Positions 1 through 8,887 of a DNA stretch of 64,000 nt are shown here, piece after piece. Source of the DNA: Psychrobacter sp. BI730 (lineage in GTDB: Bacteria > Pseudomonadota > Gammaproteobacteria > Pseudomonadales > Moraxellaceae); assembly GCF_013414195.1 (NCBI RefSeq), contig NZ_JAATTV010000006.1, positions 146,648 through 210,647 on the forward strand, read 5' to 3'. Position numbers and translations under genes: made by a program. Position 1 is the first letter of the stretch; every line of letters begins with the position of its first letter. The notes beneath the pieces are model-generated. The model ran no database searches and was not told the DNA's origin. It saw nothing but the letters and a program-made list of their open reading frames with translations.

Positions 1-651
1 GACGTTCAAATACTAGGGCAGTTGCAACACTTAGTTATAGTAGTCACGCCTTATTATCCTAATGGTAGCTTGGCGAGTCAGCTGACCGCTTCAAAACATC
101 TGTCATTGATAGCATCACAAAAGCATCATTTCATCATGAAGTCTGCATACTTGATAGCCAATTTGCATCAGGCTGGCTGGCTACATAATGATATCAAGCC
201 CAGCAATATTATGCTTGAGGGTTCTGACGATGCATGGCCAGCAGATACCATGAGTAATAGTCTGACCCCTAGATTGTTACTTACTGATTTTGCTTTAGCA
301 CAACGTATGACGGTGGCTAATAGCCAACCAAATCCTGCTGGCACACCAGCGTATCTCGCACCTGAACGCTGGCAAGGTCAGCGTGCAACTATGCAAAGTG
401 ATATCTACGCGTTTGGCATCATGATGGTTGAGATACTAACAGGGAAACGCCCGTTTCAGGTAAATGCCGACAGCCATGAAAAATCAAAAGCGTGGGCGAT
501 TCAGCATTGCCAGCAACCCATTCCAACGTTGTCAGCAGAATATAGTCATTATCAATTTATTGTCGATAAAGCATTGGCGAAGCGGGTAGAGAGACGATAT
601 CAGAAGATGGATAAGATATTGATAGATTTGAAGTTATTAGAAAATAGCTGA
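1..651 (+). CDS. Ser/Thr protein kinase, C-terminal part (5' end outside window)
   Basis: The reading frame is open from base 1, so this is the C-terminal part of a eukaryotic-type Ser/Thr kinase whose N-lobe lies upstream of the window. Visible parts are the catalytic loop HNDIKPSNIM, a metal-binding segment reading LTDFALA (DFA where DFG is usual), the activation segment and APE motif GTPAYLAPERW, and subdomain IX SDIYAFGIMMVEILTGKRPF. The catalytic Asp, Lys and Asn are kept, so activity is plausible despite the missing DFG glycine. There is no transmembrane or sensor domain after the kinase fold, and the protein ends 20-30 residues past it. The last 22 codons recur as a broken copy at 1863-1928. 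Substrate unknown. Confidence 0.85.
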   Translation, partial: DVQILGQLQHLVIVVTPYYPNGSLASQLTASKHLSLIASQKHHFIMKSAYLIANLHQAGWLHNDIKPSNIMLEGSDDAWPADTMSNSLTPRLLLTDFALAQRMTVANSQPNPAGTPAYLAPERWQGQRATMQSDIYAFGIMMVEILTGKRPFQVNADSHEKSKAWAIQHCQQPIPTLSAEYSHYQFIVDKALAKRVERRYQKMDKILIDLKLLENS

Positions 652-821
652 ATTTATTATTTTATTTTAAAAAGTGATTGTTTGTAGTATTCACATATTA
701 CCTAGTCGTTGTTTTTTATGTTTGAATGGATATTCAGGCTCATTTTAAGCGAAGTCGCTATAAACTAATTTGGGTTCCCATATTTCATTACAATGTTTTA
801 TTACAATACAGTGAGAATATC

Positions 822-1379
822 ATGGCTAAAGTACTTATCATTACCGGTGATTTTGTTGAAGACTATGAAAACATGGTTCCGTTCCAAGCGCTACTAGCGA
901 TGGGGCATGAGGTTGATGCGGTCTGCCCAGATAAGGTTGCAGGTGATAGCATTGCTACCTCAATACACGATTTTGAAGGTGATCAAACTTATACCGAAAA
1001 ACGCGGTCATAATTTTGTCCTTAATGCGTCTTTTGCTGATATCAATGTAGAAGATTACGATGCCTTGTATTTACCAGGTGGGCGTGCGCCAGAATACTTG
1101 CGCTTGAATGCTAAGGTCATTGCAATGATTCAGCATTTCGCAAATACTGATAAACCGATTGCCTCAGTTTGCCATGGGCCACAAATGCTGACGGCTGCTG
1201 GCGTATTGAAGGGTAAAAAAGTATCTGCTTATCCTGCGTGTCAGCCAGAAATAGAAATGGCTGGCGCTGAGTATGTCAAGTTGCCTATGGATGGCGCTAT
1301 TACAGATGGCCAACTGGTAACGGCACCTGCATGGCCTGCCCACCCAGCGATGCTAAAGCAGTTTGTTGCTTTGCTATAA
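822..1379 (+). CDS. DJ-1/PfpI family protein (class I glutamine amidotransferase-like)
   Basis: A 185-residue single-domain DJ-1/PfpI protein. The nucleophile elbow SVCHGPQ places the reactive cysteine at about residue 117 with His118 next to it, and the acidic partner in DYENM is Glu16, as in the family. [17 protein letters not shown] resembles the subgroup of stress-related DJ-1 proteins with reported glyoxalase or protease activity; which activity applies here cannot be told. I chose the ATG at 822 ([10 protein letters not shown]) because it starts exactly at the first beta strand; an in-frame start at 726 would add 32 unrelated residues. It lies 170 bases after the kinase gene and just before a perfect palindrome. 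Confidence 0.9.
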   Translation: MAKVLIITGDFVEDYENMVPFQALLAMGHEVDAVCPDKVAGDSIATSIHDFEGDQTYTEKRGHNFVLNASFADINVEDYDALYLPGGRAPEYLRLNAKVIAMIQHFANTDKPIASVCHGPQMLTAAGVLKGKKVSAYPACQPEIEMAGAEYVKLPMDGAITDGQLVTAPAWPAHPAMLKQFVALL

Positions 1380-1389
1380 GCATTAATTC

Positions 1390-1415
1390 GGGTCTATTGA
1401 ACGTTCAATAGACCC
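1390..1415. promoter_or_regulatory. 26-bp perfect palindrome, candidate operator
   Basis: Two 13-base arms (gggtctattgaac and its exact complement) meet with no spacer. It sits 10 bases after the DJ-1 stop and 26 bases before the start of a ribbon-helix-helix gene. There is no T-run on either side, which argues against an ordinary intrinsic terminator. RHH proteins bind inverted repeats and commonly autoregulate, so an operator is the preferred inference; a terminator hairpin for the DJ-1 gene is the alternative. Confidence 0.45.
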
Positions 1416-1441
1416 CAGTATCGAGAGAGGATATATTATAT

Positions 1442-1840
1442 ATGTGCCAACTTTTTATTAGTGCTGACGACAGCTTGTGGAGCTCTAAAACCAAATCACT
1501 TCGAATTCAGGGCGTTGTCACCTCAATTCGTTTAGAAGTGTTTTTTTGGGATATATTAGAAGAGTTGTCATTTCGTGATCAAATGACGGTTAATCAACTG
1601 ATCACTAAGCTATACCTTGAATCTCTCGATGCTGATCATGATATTGGCAATTTCACCTCTTTTTTAAGAGTTTGTTGTTCTCGTTATTTATCTTTAATAG
1701 CCGATGGCGATCTTTCTCGCGAAACAAGATTGCCTTTAGAAAAAGTCGATGCAAAAAATATCATTCAACGTGAAACCCTCCGTAAAAATCAACGTAGTGC
1801 ATTATTCAATGATAATGAGGGAAACCTTTCTATTAATTAG
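1442..1840 (+). CDS. Ribbon-helix-helix domain protein (RHH_4-like)
   Basis: A 132-residue protein. Residues about 24-75 fit the RHH_4 pattern: a basic/polar strand (VVTSIRLEVFFWDILEEL), a helix, and MTVNQLITKLYLE followed by NFTSFLRVCCSRYL. Such proteins are small predicted DNA-binding regulators, often of unknown target. The C-terminal 45 residues are polar and charged with no recognised motif. The start follows a good Shine-Dalgarno (agagga) and lies 26 bases after a perfect palindrome that could be its operator. No partner toxin gene follows: the next 200 bases hold only a kinase-gene remnant and a terminator. Family assignment is by motif memory, so the exact subfamily is uncertain. Confidence 0.75.
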   Translation: MCQLFISADDSLWSSKTKSLRIQGVVTSIRLEVFFWDILEELSFRDQMTVNQLITKLYLESLDADHDIGNFTSFLRVCCSRYLSLIADGDLSRETRLPLEKVDAKNIIQRETLRKNQRSALFNDNEGNLSIN

Positions 1841-1862
1841 TTCTGTCTATGGCAAGTACATG

Positions 1863-1928
1863 AAAGCATTGGCAAAGCGGGTAGAGAGGTGCTATAAAAG
1901 TACGGATGAGGTGCTGAAGGATTTATAA
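1863..1928 (+). pseudogene. Remnant of the 3' end of a Ser/Thr kinase gene
   Basis: Twenty-one codons plus a stop read KALAKRVERCYKSTDEVLKD, closely matching the kinase tail KALAKRVERRYQKMDKILID at 568-633. DNA identity is near perfect over the first half (agcattggc, then aagcgggtagagag) and decays afterwards. Nothing recognisable of the kinase precedes it and there is no matching start, so it is a fragment. It implies that a second kinase gene once stood here, or that the kinase 3' end was duplicated when the DJ-1/RHH segment arrived. Confidence 0.75.
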
Positions 1929-1995
1929 AGGGTAGAAAAGTAGATTAATACTTTTAACAAGATACTTTATAGTTTTAACACCAAATTCCAGACAC

Positions 1996-2020
1996 AAAAA
2001 AACCTGCTAAAAAGCAGGTT
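1996..2020 (-). terminator. Intrinsic terminator of the tRNA-Leu transcript
   Basis: An 8-bp perfect stem aacctgct/agcaggtt with a 4-base loop. On the minus strand it is followed by a run of T, about 35 bases past the CCA end of the tRNA. Confidence 0.75.
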
Positions 2021-2053
2021 TTGATATTTGGTCTAAGATGTACTATCCGAAAA

Positions 2054-2138
2054 TGGTGGGGCTGGAGAGACTCGAACTCTCACACCTTGCGGCGCCAGAA
2101 CCTAAATCTGGTGCGTCTACCAATTCCGCCACAGCCCC
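2054..2138 (-). tRNA. tRNA-Leu (anticodon UAG)
   Basis: Read on the minus strand this 85-base segment folds as a class II tRNA. The acceptor stem ggggctg pairs with cagcccc, followed by discriminator A and an encoded CCA. The D-arm carries aattggtagacgc, the anticodon arm ccagatttaggttctgg gives anticodon TAG, a long variable arm (gcgccgcaaggtgt) is present, and the T-arm has gttcgag. It reads CUA codons best. The 3' end faces the accessory-looking region at 1-2050. Confidence 0.96.
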
Positions 2139-2147
2139 ATTTTCGTT

Positions 2148-2176
2148 ACTCTATCATCAAAAGCGATTAAACTCAA
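2148..2176 (-). promoter_or_regulatory. Putative sigma-70 promoter of tRNA-Leu
   Basis: On the minus strand TTGAGT (2176-2171) and TAGAGT (2153-2148) are separated by exactly 17 bases, with the tRNA 5' end 9 bases beyond the -10 element. Each hexamer matches consensus at four of six positions. Confidence 0.5.
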
Positions 2177-2355
2177 ACGCTATATAGATAGTTAACTGAT
2201 TCGGTAGTGCGTCTCAGTGGTTGGCTATTATATAGAGTTTTAATTGTTTGGCAACCCCTATTTGCAATTATTTTTAATTATTTATCATTTATTTTAGATA
2301 TTAATTTTAAGTGATTGATATCGATAATAATTTAATATCGTGTTTTATACATTTT

Positions 2356-4137
2356 TTATTCCTTAGTTGGTACTCTCGGGGCAGAGATATCTAATTGCTG
2401 CAATTTGCGTGTCAGAGTATTGCGTCCCCAACCAAGTAAACTCGCGGCTTCTATCTTTTTGCCTCCACTGTGATTGAGTGCTGCTGTTAATAAAACGCGC
2501 TCAAACTCAGGAGTTGCTGTTTGCAAAATATCAGTTTCACCCGTGCTTAGCGACTGCTCAGCCCAATCAGCCAATGCTTGCTGCCAACTTTGGTTTTTAG
2601 GTAACTGGCTACGTCGCTCATTTTGATGACTGTTTAATGAACTGCCATTTAACACATGGCCACTTTGTGCCAAATGCTCTTGAGCATCTTCCTTTGATGA
2701 GCCATGCTCTTCATAAAGCACCGTATTAGGTGAGATGTTTTCCAGTAGCTCTGGTGGTAAGTCTGTCGCCATCACCGTATCACCAGTGGCCATCACCGTG
2801 AGCCACAAGCAGACGTTTTCTAATTGACGCACATTACCGCGCCAGTCAAACGTCTGCATAATTTGCAATGCAGCAGGATGTAGATGCTTCGGGGTGGTAT
2901 TCATTTGCTCTGCAGCAGACTGCATAAAGTAAAGGGCTAATGCAGGAATGTCCTCAGGGCGTGTACGTAGTGGTGGTAGGGGTAATCGAATGACATTAAG
3001 GCGATAAAACAAATCTTCGCGGAATCGGCTTTGTTTTACCAGCTCTTCTAAATTTTGATGAGTGGCTGCGATGATACGTACATCGACCTTTATCGGCTGC
3101 TGACCGCCAACACGATAAAACTCACCATTGGCTAGGACGCGTAATAGCCGTGTCTGAGTGCTAAAAGGCATGTCACCGATTTCGTCTAAGAATAAAGTAC
3201 CACCGTCTGCCTGCTCAAAACGGCCTTGACGCATCGTTGTTGCACCAGTGAACGCGCCTTTTTCATGACCAAATAGCTCAGACTCGATCAAGTCATGTGG
3301 TATGGCTGCCATATTAAGCGCAATAAACGGTTGCTGCTTACGTGGGGAGTGTTGATGTAAAGCACTGGCAACCAACTCTTTACCCGTTCCAGACTCACCA
3401 GTGATTAAGACGGAAATGGGAGATTGTGCCAGCCTGCCAATAGCACGAAACACTGTTTGCATGGCTGGAGACTGTCCAATGATGCCGCTAGGGTTCCCAT
3501 TATCTTTGGTTACGCTGGCACCTTTGTTCTTATTTTCTTTAGTTGTCTTACTAGAAGATGCTGCTTTAGGTTTTATCAGGTCTTCGGTAGACGTGTCAGA
3601 CGTTGTATTGGTATTGGATTCATCTGAAAGGGAAACAGTCGTTGTTTCTAAATTGGGCTGATAGTTGATGGCTTTATAAATCGTTGCAACTGCATCATCT
3701 AAGTCAAAAGGCTTGGGCAAGTATTCAAAAGCACCAGTCTGATAGCTATTGATAGCAGAGGTTAGGTCTGAGTGTGCCGTCATAATTACGATTGGCATTT
3801 TAGGGAAATGCTGATGGACCCAGTCGCTAAAAGACAATCCATCCATCATTGGCATACGAATATCGGTCAGTATGACGTCTGGTAATTGCTCGGCTGACTC
3901 TTGCTGTTTTAACACATCATTAAGGCGAGTCCATGCTGCTTGTGCTTGAGTAAAACTGATAACGGTCAATCCAGCATCTTCAAACGTGTCGGCCAACACC
4001 ATACGTAGGGCTGCATCGTCATCGATTAACCACAATGTTGCAGGGTGGTCGCTGGGTGCATTATTCACAGTTACTATTTGTGATTGTGTTGATTGATCAT
4101 CGCTTTTAGGTTGGAGGTCGTCGCTATATTCAGTCAT
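2356..4137 (-). CDS. glnG: Nitrogen regulation response regulator NtrC (sigma-54 activator)
   Basis: A 593-residue NtrC-type regulator of nitrogen assimilation genes. The receiver domain (about 34-155) has the acidic pocket at 39-41, phospho-acceptor Asp92 in DVILTDIRMPMMDG and Lys142. The AAA+ domain (about 218-455) has Walker A GESGTGKE near 247, the sigma-54 contact motif GAFTGA at 294-299 and Walker B LFLDEIGD. The C-terminal Fis-type helix-turn-helix reads AASLLGWGRNTLTRKLQQL. It is about 120 residues longer than E. coli NtrC (469). The extra length lies in a Ser/Thr/Asn/Lys-rich linker (about 160-215) and a second polar linker before the HTH. The ntrB gene is 98 bases upstream on the same strand, so the two are probably co-transcribed. 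Confidence 0.95.
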   Translation of the reverse strand: MTEYSDDLQPKSDDQSTQSQIVTVNNAPSDHPATLWLIDDDAALRMVLADTFEDAGLTVISFTQAQAAWTRLNDVLKQQESAEQLPDVILTDIRMPMMDGLSFSDWVHQHFPKMPIVIMTAHSDLTSAINSYQTGAFEYLPKPFDLDDAVATIYKAINYQPNLETTTVSLSDESNTNTTSDTSTEDLIKPKAASSSKTTKENKNKGASVTKDNGNPSGIIGQSPAMQTVFRAIGRLAQSPISVLITGESGTGKELVASALHQHSPRKQQPFIALNMAAIPHDLIESELFGHEKGAFTGATTMRQGRFEQADGGTLFLDEIGDMPFSTQTRLLRVLANGEFYRVGGQQPIKVDVRIIAATHQNLEELVKQSRFREDLFYRLNVIRLPLPPLRTRPEDIPALALYFMQSAAEQMNTTPKHLHPAALQIMQTFDWRGNVRQLENVCLWLTVMATGDTVMATDLPPELLENISPNTVLYEEHGSSKEDAQEHLAQSGHVLNGSSLNSHQNERRSQLPKNQSWQQALADWAEQSLSTGETDILQTATPEFERVLLTAALNHSGGKKIEAASLLGWGRNTLTRKLQQLDISAPRVPTKE

Positions 4138-4235
4138 GTATTGGGCCTAATCAGCAATTATTGATGGTAAGTTGGGGATTGGGAGTTGGCGTTATGAAAC
4201 TTAGCAGCCTTTAATTCATAAATTCATAATTTGGT

Positions 4236-5603
4236 TTATGTCTCAGTGATGGGTTGAGTAAATGGTAGATATAGCGTAAATCGGGTTTGCTTATCTTCTT
4301 GCTCTTTTGTCGAGCTCACATCAATCATACCATGATGATGACTGATAATATCTTGGACGATGGATAATCCAAGACCTGTACCGGCCGCACGGCTAGTGAC
4401 CATTGGGAAAAATATTTGACCGATCAATGCTGGATCAATGCCTGAGCCATTATCAGTAATAGTAATTTGCATCACTTGCTTGTGCTGCTGCCCGACGATC
4501 GTATGCTGAAAGGCAACCCGAGTTTGGATATGCAATGTCGGTTGATAGTCAGAATTGCCCTCAGTTTGTACGGTAGCTTGTGGTGATTCTTGAGACTCTG
4601 AGATTTTATTCTGTTGTAGCGTTTGTTCGAACTCAGTCATCGACTCACAAGCATTGTTAATAAGGTTTAAAAACACTTGAATCAGCTGATCCTTATCTGC
4701 ACACAACTCTGGCAATGATAAATCATAATCACGCTGTAACACTACCTGTGGATACTGATTGGTCACTAAGGTTAAGACATGCTCTAGAGGCTCATGGATA
4801 TTAAGCGTTTGCCAGTTTGGCAGTTGATTGGAACCCAGAAGCTGCCCAATAAGATGGGTTAACCGATCAGTCTCTGAAATAATAATGTCCGTATAGTTGC
4901 GCAGTTTTTGATTCATTTTTTGCAAATCATGCTGCGCGTCAATGTTAGTAGTTGTCAAAGCATTATCAACACTAGGGGTGCTAGTGGTAGATGCGTCGCT
5001 GAATTTAATAAACTGCCGTTGCAACAGTTGGGCTGCCCCGCGAATACCAGCAAGAGGGTTCTTTATTTCGTGTGCTACCGAGCGTAGCATATGACGGGCA
5101 ACTGTGTATTGCTGCTGTTGACGCTGCTCCTCAGAGATACGACTTTGACGATCTTTACCCCACATCTCGATAATAAAATAAGGCTGCTGTTCATAGATGA
5201 CAGGCGTGACGCTATAGTCGACTGACAATGATAAATTACCATTTAGCGGTGTTTTTATGATGTGGTCATGATCGATAAAAGGTTGTTGATAGTTTTGCGC
5301 TTGCACAAAGCGCTCGGTCAACGAGTATGCTGGCTCGCTCGAAGCCTCGTTTTCATTTGTATCATTACTATCCTTATCTATAGATACAGTATCTTTAGTC
5401 TTTAACTCATCGGGTGCTAGCAGTGTCAAGATAGATTGATTGATTAGTCTTCCGCTACTAATGGCAAGTAGTTGCTCGGCTTGAGCATTCAACCGTGTGA
5501 TTGATAGCTCATCGTTAACCCATAAAATAGCGGTGAATAAATGCTGAGATATAAATGCGAGGTCGGGGGTTGTTTTGGCGGTTATAAAATCAGCGTTCAT
5601 CAA
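4236..5603 (-). CDS. glnL: Nitrogen regulation sensor histidine kinase NtrB
   Basis: A 455-residue cytoplasmic kinase with no transmembrane segment. It has a PAS-like domain (about 15-150) and an H-box RSVAHEIKNPLAGIRGAAQL with phospho-acceptor His178. The HATPase_c domain has N-box LINNACESM, G1 ITDNGSGID and G2 GTGLGLSIVQ. The arrangement and the ntrC gene just downstream identify NtrB, which phosphorylates and dephosphorylates NtrC under PII control. Three polar insertions (about 70-95, 205-225 and 335-355) make it roughly 100 residues longer than E. coli NtrB. It is divergent from rimO, with about 130 bases between them. Confidence 0.93.
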   Translation of the reverse strand: MMNADFITAKTTPDLAFISQHLFTAILWVNDELSITRLNAQAEQLLAISSGRLINQSILTLLAPDELKTKDTVSIDKDSNDTNENEASSEPAYSLTERFVQAQNYQQPFIDHDHIIKTPLNGNLSLSVDYSVTPVIYEQQPYFIIEMWGKDRQSRISEEQRQQQQYTVARHMLRSVAHEIKNPLAGIRGAAQLLQRQFIKFSDASTTSTPSVDNALTTTNIDAQHDLQKMNQKLRNYTDIIISETDRLTHLIGQLLGSNQLPNWQTLNIHEPLEHVLTLVTNQYPQVVLQRDYDLSLPELCADKDQLIQVFLNLINNACESMTEFEQTLQQNKISESQESPQATVQTEGNSDYQPTLHIQTRVAFQHTIVGQQHKQVMQITITDNGSGIDPALIGQIFFPMVTSRAAGTGLGLSIVQDIISHHHGMIDVSSTKEQEDKQTRFTLYLPFTQPITET

Positions 5604-5735
5604 TAGGGCCCAAAAAAGTCAGATGCTTGAGATAATATTTAACCACAAATCAAGACTATAGAGCGGCAAAACTGGTGATTTTTGTAAAAAAAACGTACAA
5701 TGCGCTCAGCCAATTTATCTCTAGCAAGGTCAGCC

Positions 5736-7322
5736 ATGTCCAAAACTTCTACCGAGTCAGTGAATACGACAGTAACAGCTCCTCTATCTGCCGCAAAAGA
5801 CACTGCCACTATCTTCAATCCTGCCGCGCCTACCATAGTACAAGCGCAGAGTCAGGCAGATGCCAGTCAAACAGACACTAAACAACCTTACCATCATAAA
5901 GCCAACCACAATCAGAACCGTAGTGTAGCCCAAAGCAGCGATGTTACGACTGCCAATGCGACTGCTACGATGCCAGTTAGTTCAGCGCCAAAGATTGGTT
6001 TTGTGTCACTAGGTTGTCCAAAAGCATTGGTGGATAGTGAGCGTATTATCACTGAGCTAAGCCGTGACGGCTATCAAGTAGCCAGTGATTATGACGGTGC
6101 TGACTTAGTCGTGGTAAACACTTGCGGCTTTATTGAATCAGCGGTACAAGAGTCGCTTGATGCGATCGGCGAGGCCATTAGCAAAAACGGTAAAGTGATT
6201 GTTACTGGTTGCTTAGGTAAAGAAGCAGACAAAATCCGTGAGATGCATCCGGCCGTACTAGCAGTGACGGGCGCGCATGCCTATGACGAAGTAATTACGG
6301 CAGTAGCGCAGCATGTGCCTAAGCCAAATCGTAGTCAGGACGCTAACTATGATCCAAAAATAGATTTGATTAATGAAGCGGGTATCAAACTGACCCCAAG
6401 CCATTATGCTTATCTAAAAATATCAGAAGGCTGTAATCACCGTTGTACGTTCTGCATTATCCCAAGCTTGCGCGGTGATTTGGTATCGCGCCCGATTGAT
6501 AATGTGATGAACGAAGCTCTGGCGCTCAAAAAAGCTGGCGTGAAAGAATTACTTATCATCTCGCAAGATACCTCGGCATATGGTCTTGACCTAAAGTACA
6601 AGACCAGCTTTTGGAATGGTATGCCGCTCAAGTCTAAGTTTTATGACTTATGCCAAGCATTGAACGATTTGGGCATTTGGGTACGCTTGCATTATGTCTA
6701 TCCGTATCCACATGTAGACAAAGTCGTTGAGTTGATGGGTGAGAAGAAACTGCTGCCTTATCTGGACATTCCGTTCCAGCATGCCAGCCATCGTATTCTA
6801 AAGGCGATGAAACGTCCTGCGCATAGCGAAAACACCTTGGCTCGTATCAAAGCGTGGCGTGATATCTGCCCTGATATCGTGATTCGTTCGACCTTTGTGG
6901 TTGGCTTCCCTGGCGAGACAGAAGAAGATTTTCAGTGCTTGCTTGATTGGCTAGTTGAAGCACGCCTCGATCGCGTGGGTGCATTCACTTATTCAGAAGT
7001 AGAAGGCGCAGTGGCCAATGACTTGCCTGATCATGTGCCTGAAGACGTCAAACAGTCTCGCTATGAGCGTTTAATGGCGCTACAGCAAGATATTTCAGCG
7101 CAAAAGCTACAGGAAAAAGTCGGCAAGACCTTAACGGTATTGGTCGATGAAATTGATAGCGATGAAAATATTGCTATTTGCCGTAGCTATGCTGATGCAC
7201 CTGAAATTGATGGTCATGTCTATGTTGATGACATCAACGCTCAAGTTAAAATAGGGCAGTTCTTAACCGTGACTATCGATGATGCTAGCGAATACGATCT
7301 ATTCGCCAGTTATCAAGGCTAG
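5736..7322 (+). CDS. rimO: Ribosomal protein S12 methylthiotransferase RimO
   Basis: A radical-SAM methylthiotransferase that thiomethylates the conserved Asp of ribosomal protein S12. The conserved fold starts only near residue 86 ([20 protein letters not shown]). The N-terminal cluster cysteines are in SLGCPK, NTCGF and TGCLGK, and the radical-SAM motif CNHRCTFC lies at about 233-240. The C-terminal 65 residues form the TRAM domain. I chose ATG 5736 because aagg stands 8 bases upstream; an in-frame ATG at 5700 is also possible. The product is about 528 residues against roughly 440 in the family. The excess is an N-terminal Ser/Thr/Ala/Gln-rich tail with no recognisable fold. Confidence 0.95.
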   Translation: MSKTSTESVNTTVTAPLSAAKDTATIFNPAAPTIVQAQSQADASQTDTKQPYHHKANHNQNRSVAQSSDVTTANATATMPVSSAPKIGFVSLGCPKALVDSERIITELSRDGYQVASDYDGADLVVVNTCGFIESAVQESLDAIGEAISKNGKVIVTGCLGKEADKIREMHPAVLAVTGAHAYDEVITAVAQHVPKPNRSQDANYDPKIDLINEAGIKLTPSHYAYLKISEGCNHRCTFCIIPSLRGDLVSRPIDNVMNEALALKKAGVKELLIISQDTSAYGLDLKYKTSFWNGMPLKSKFYDLCQALNDLGIWVRLHYVYPYPHVDKVVELMGEKKLLPYLDIPFQHASHRILKAMKRPAHSENTLARIKAWRDICPDIVIRSTFVVGFPGETEEDFQCLLDWLVEARLDRVGAFTYSEVEGAVANDLPDHVPEDVKQSRYERLMALQQDISAQKLQEKVGKTLTVLVDEIDSDENIAICRSYADAPEIDGHVYVDDINAQVKIGQFLTVTIDDASEYDLFASYQG

Positions 7323-7345
7323 ATATCCAATAAGATATGCGAGTG

Positions 7346-7374
7346 AAAATTGCCCAATGGCGGGCAGTTTTTGC
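7346..7374 (+). terminator. Intrinsic terminator after rimO
   Basis: Stem aaaattgccc/gggcagtttt (one G-U pair) with a 6-base loop, followed by a T-run, 24 bases after the rimO stop. Confidence 0.7.
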
Positions 7375-7494
7375 TACAATTAGCGCAATTTAGCCTTTTT
7401 AATACGCTTAGCTGTAAGTGTAGCGTTGTGGGCAAACTCGATTTGTATTTTACCGATAATTTTCTTTATAATTTCATGATAACAAGGTGACCTC

Positions 7495-8220
7495 ATGTCT
7501 GACAAAAACCCGCGTTACGCTCGTATCTTGCTGAAACTCTCCGGTGAAGCCTTAGCTGGTAGTAAAGACATGGGTATTGATACCGAAGTGCTTGATAAAA
7601 TGAGCTTGTCTATTGCTCACTTGCGTGGACTTGGTGTCCAAGTTGGTATCGTAGTTGGCGGTGGTAACTTATATCGCGGTGCGCAATTGCAAAAAGAAGG
7701 TCTCGTTGGCCGTGTTACTGGTGATCAGATGGGCATGCTAGCGACCGTTATGAACGGACTAGCAATGCGTGATGCGCTTGAGCGTCGCAACATAAAAACG
7801 CGCTTGATGTCAGCGTTACCGATTGGTGAAGTCACTGAAAGCTATAGCAGTCGTAATGCCATTCGTTATCTTAAAAACGGCGAAGTTTGTATCTTTGTCG
7901 CAGGTACGGGTAACCCATTCTTTACCACTGACACTGCTGCTTGTTTGCGCGGTATCGAGATCGAAGCTGGTTTGATTTTAAAAGCGACCAAGGTCGACGG
8001 CGTTTATGACAAAGACCCAAGTCTACATGACGATGCAGTCAAGTATGACGGTCTGACTTTTGATGAAGTACTAGAGCAAAAGCTAGGCGTCATGGATTTA
8101 ACGGCTATCGCATTGTGCCGTGAGCATAACGTACCGCTACAAGTGTTTGATATGACTAAGCCTAATGCATTATTGAATGTCATTATGGGTGAAAATGAAG
8201 GCACACGAGTTTTTCATTAA
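7495..8220 (+). CDS. pyrH: UMP kinase PyrH
   Basis: A 241-residue bacterial UMP kinase of the amino-acid-kinase fold, the same length as the E. coli enzyme. It phosphorylates UMP to UDP with ATP and is regulated by GTP/UTP. Visible motifs are the N-terminal phosphate loop [10 protein letters not shown], the glycine loop [10 protein letters not shown], and [17 protein letters not shown] with the following EIEA for UMP/ATP binding. The start follows aaggtgacctc. In E. coli the preceding genes are rpsB-tsf; here rimO stands upstream and a terminator separates them, so pyrH probably starts the transcript that continues into frr. Confidence 0.98.
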   Translation: MSDKNPRYARILLKLSGEALAGSKDMGIDTEVLDKMSLSIAHLRGLGVQVGIVVGGGNLYRGAQLQKEGLVGRVTGDQMGMLATVMNGLAMRDALERRNIKTRLMSALPIGEVTESYSSRNAIRYLKNGEVCIFVAGTGNPFFTTDTAACLRGIEIEAGLILKATKVDGVYDKDPSLHDDAVKYDGLTFDEVLEQKLGVMDLTAIALCREHNVPLQVFDMTKPNALLNVIMGENEGTRVFH

Positions 8221-8332
8221 TTGATGCGATACGGGCAACTAACGTCAGTAAATAGCTAACGATTAGCAATAAATAATTAATATCCCAATAGCAAATAAAA
8301 AATTTGTCGGTAACGATAAATAAGGATACACA

Positions 8333-8887
8333 ATGATTAAAGAGATTAAGCAAGACGGCGAAGCACGCATGCAAAAAACATTGGAAGCGCTTGAAAGCAC
8401 TTTCAGTAAAGTTCGTACTGGCCGTGCGCATCCAGGTATGTTGTCAGGTGTGATGGTTAGCTACTATGGTTCTGATACACCATTGAACCAAGTGGCAAGC
8501 GTCAACGTTGAAGATTCACGTACCTTGCTGGTTCAACCATTTGACCGTACGATGGTACAAGCAGTAGATAAGGCCATTCGTGAAGCAGATTTGGGTCTAA
8601 ACCCAATGTCTGCTGATGTGATTCGTGTGCCGATGCCAGCATTAACAGAAGATACTCGTCGCGATATGCAAAAACTTGCACGTGGTGAAGCTGAGAGCAG
8701 CCGAGTTTCTATCCGTAATATTCGCCGTGACATGATGAATGACATCAAAGATTTGGCAAAAGAAAAAGAAATCTCAGAAGACGATGAGCGCCGCGCTAGT
8801 GATGACATTCAAAAAATCACTGACAAATATATCGAAACGATCGATGCTCGCTTGAGTAAGAAAGAAAGCGATTTGATGGAAGTTTAA
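8333..8887 (+). CDS. frr: Ribosome recycling factor
   Basis: A 184-residue RRF, one residue shorter than in E. coli. With EF-G it splits post-termination ribosomes. The N-terminal helix contains [14 protein letters not shown] and the body contains the typical [16 protein letters not shown] and [12 protein letters not shown] segments; the C-terminal helix of the three-helix bundle ends in EV. It lies 112 bases after pyrH, the usual order, and is followed by a terminator-like hairpin. Confidence 0.98.
   Translation: MIKEIKQDGEARMQKTLEALESTFSKVRTGRAHPGMLSGVMVSYYGSDTPLNQVASVNVEDSRTLLVQPFDRTMVQAVDKAIREADLGLNPMSADVIRVPMPALTEDTRRDMQKLARGEAESSRVSIRNIRRDMMNDIKDLAKEKEISEDDERRASDDIQKITDKYIETIDARLSKKESDLMEV

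Noticed and set aside
726..821. Upstream start for the DJ-1 gene
   Set aside because: The 32 added residues are not part of the fold; the ATG at 822 starts at the first conserved strand.
1442..1928. Toxin-antitoxin module built on the RHH protein
   Set aside because: No toxin-like ORF follows; the downstream piece is a kinase-gene remnant.
3401..3661. Open frame on the plus strand inside ntrC
   Set aside because: Antisense to a fully conserved ntrC region; no ribosome site and no protein-like motif.
5639..5881. Short frames on both strands at the start of rimO
   Set aside because: Shadows of the rimO N-terminal coding sequence and of the divergent promoter region.
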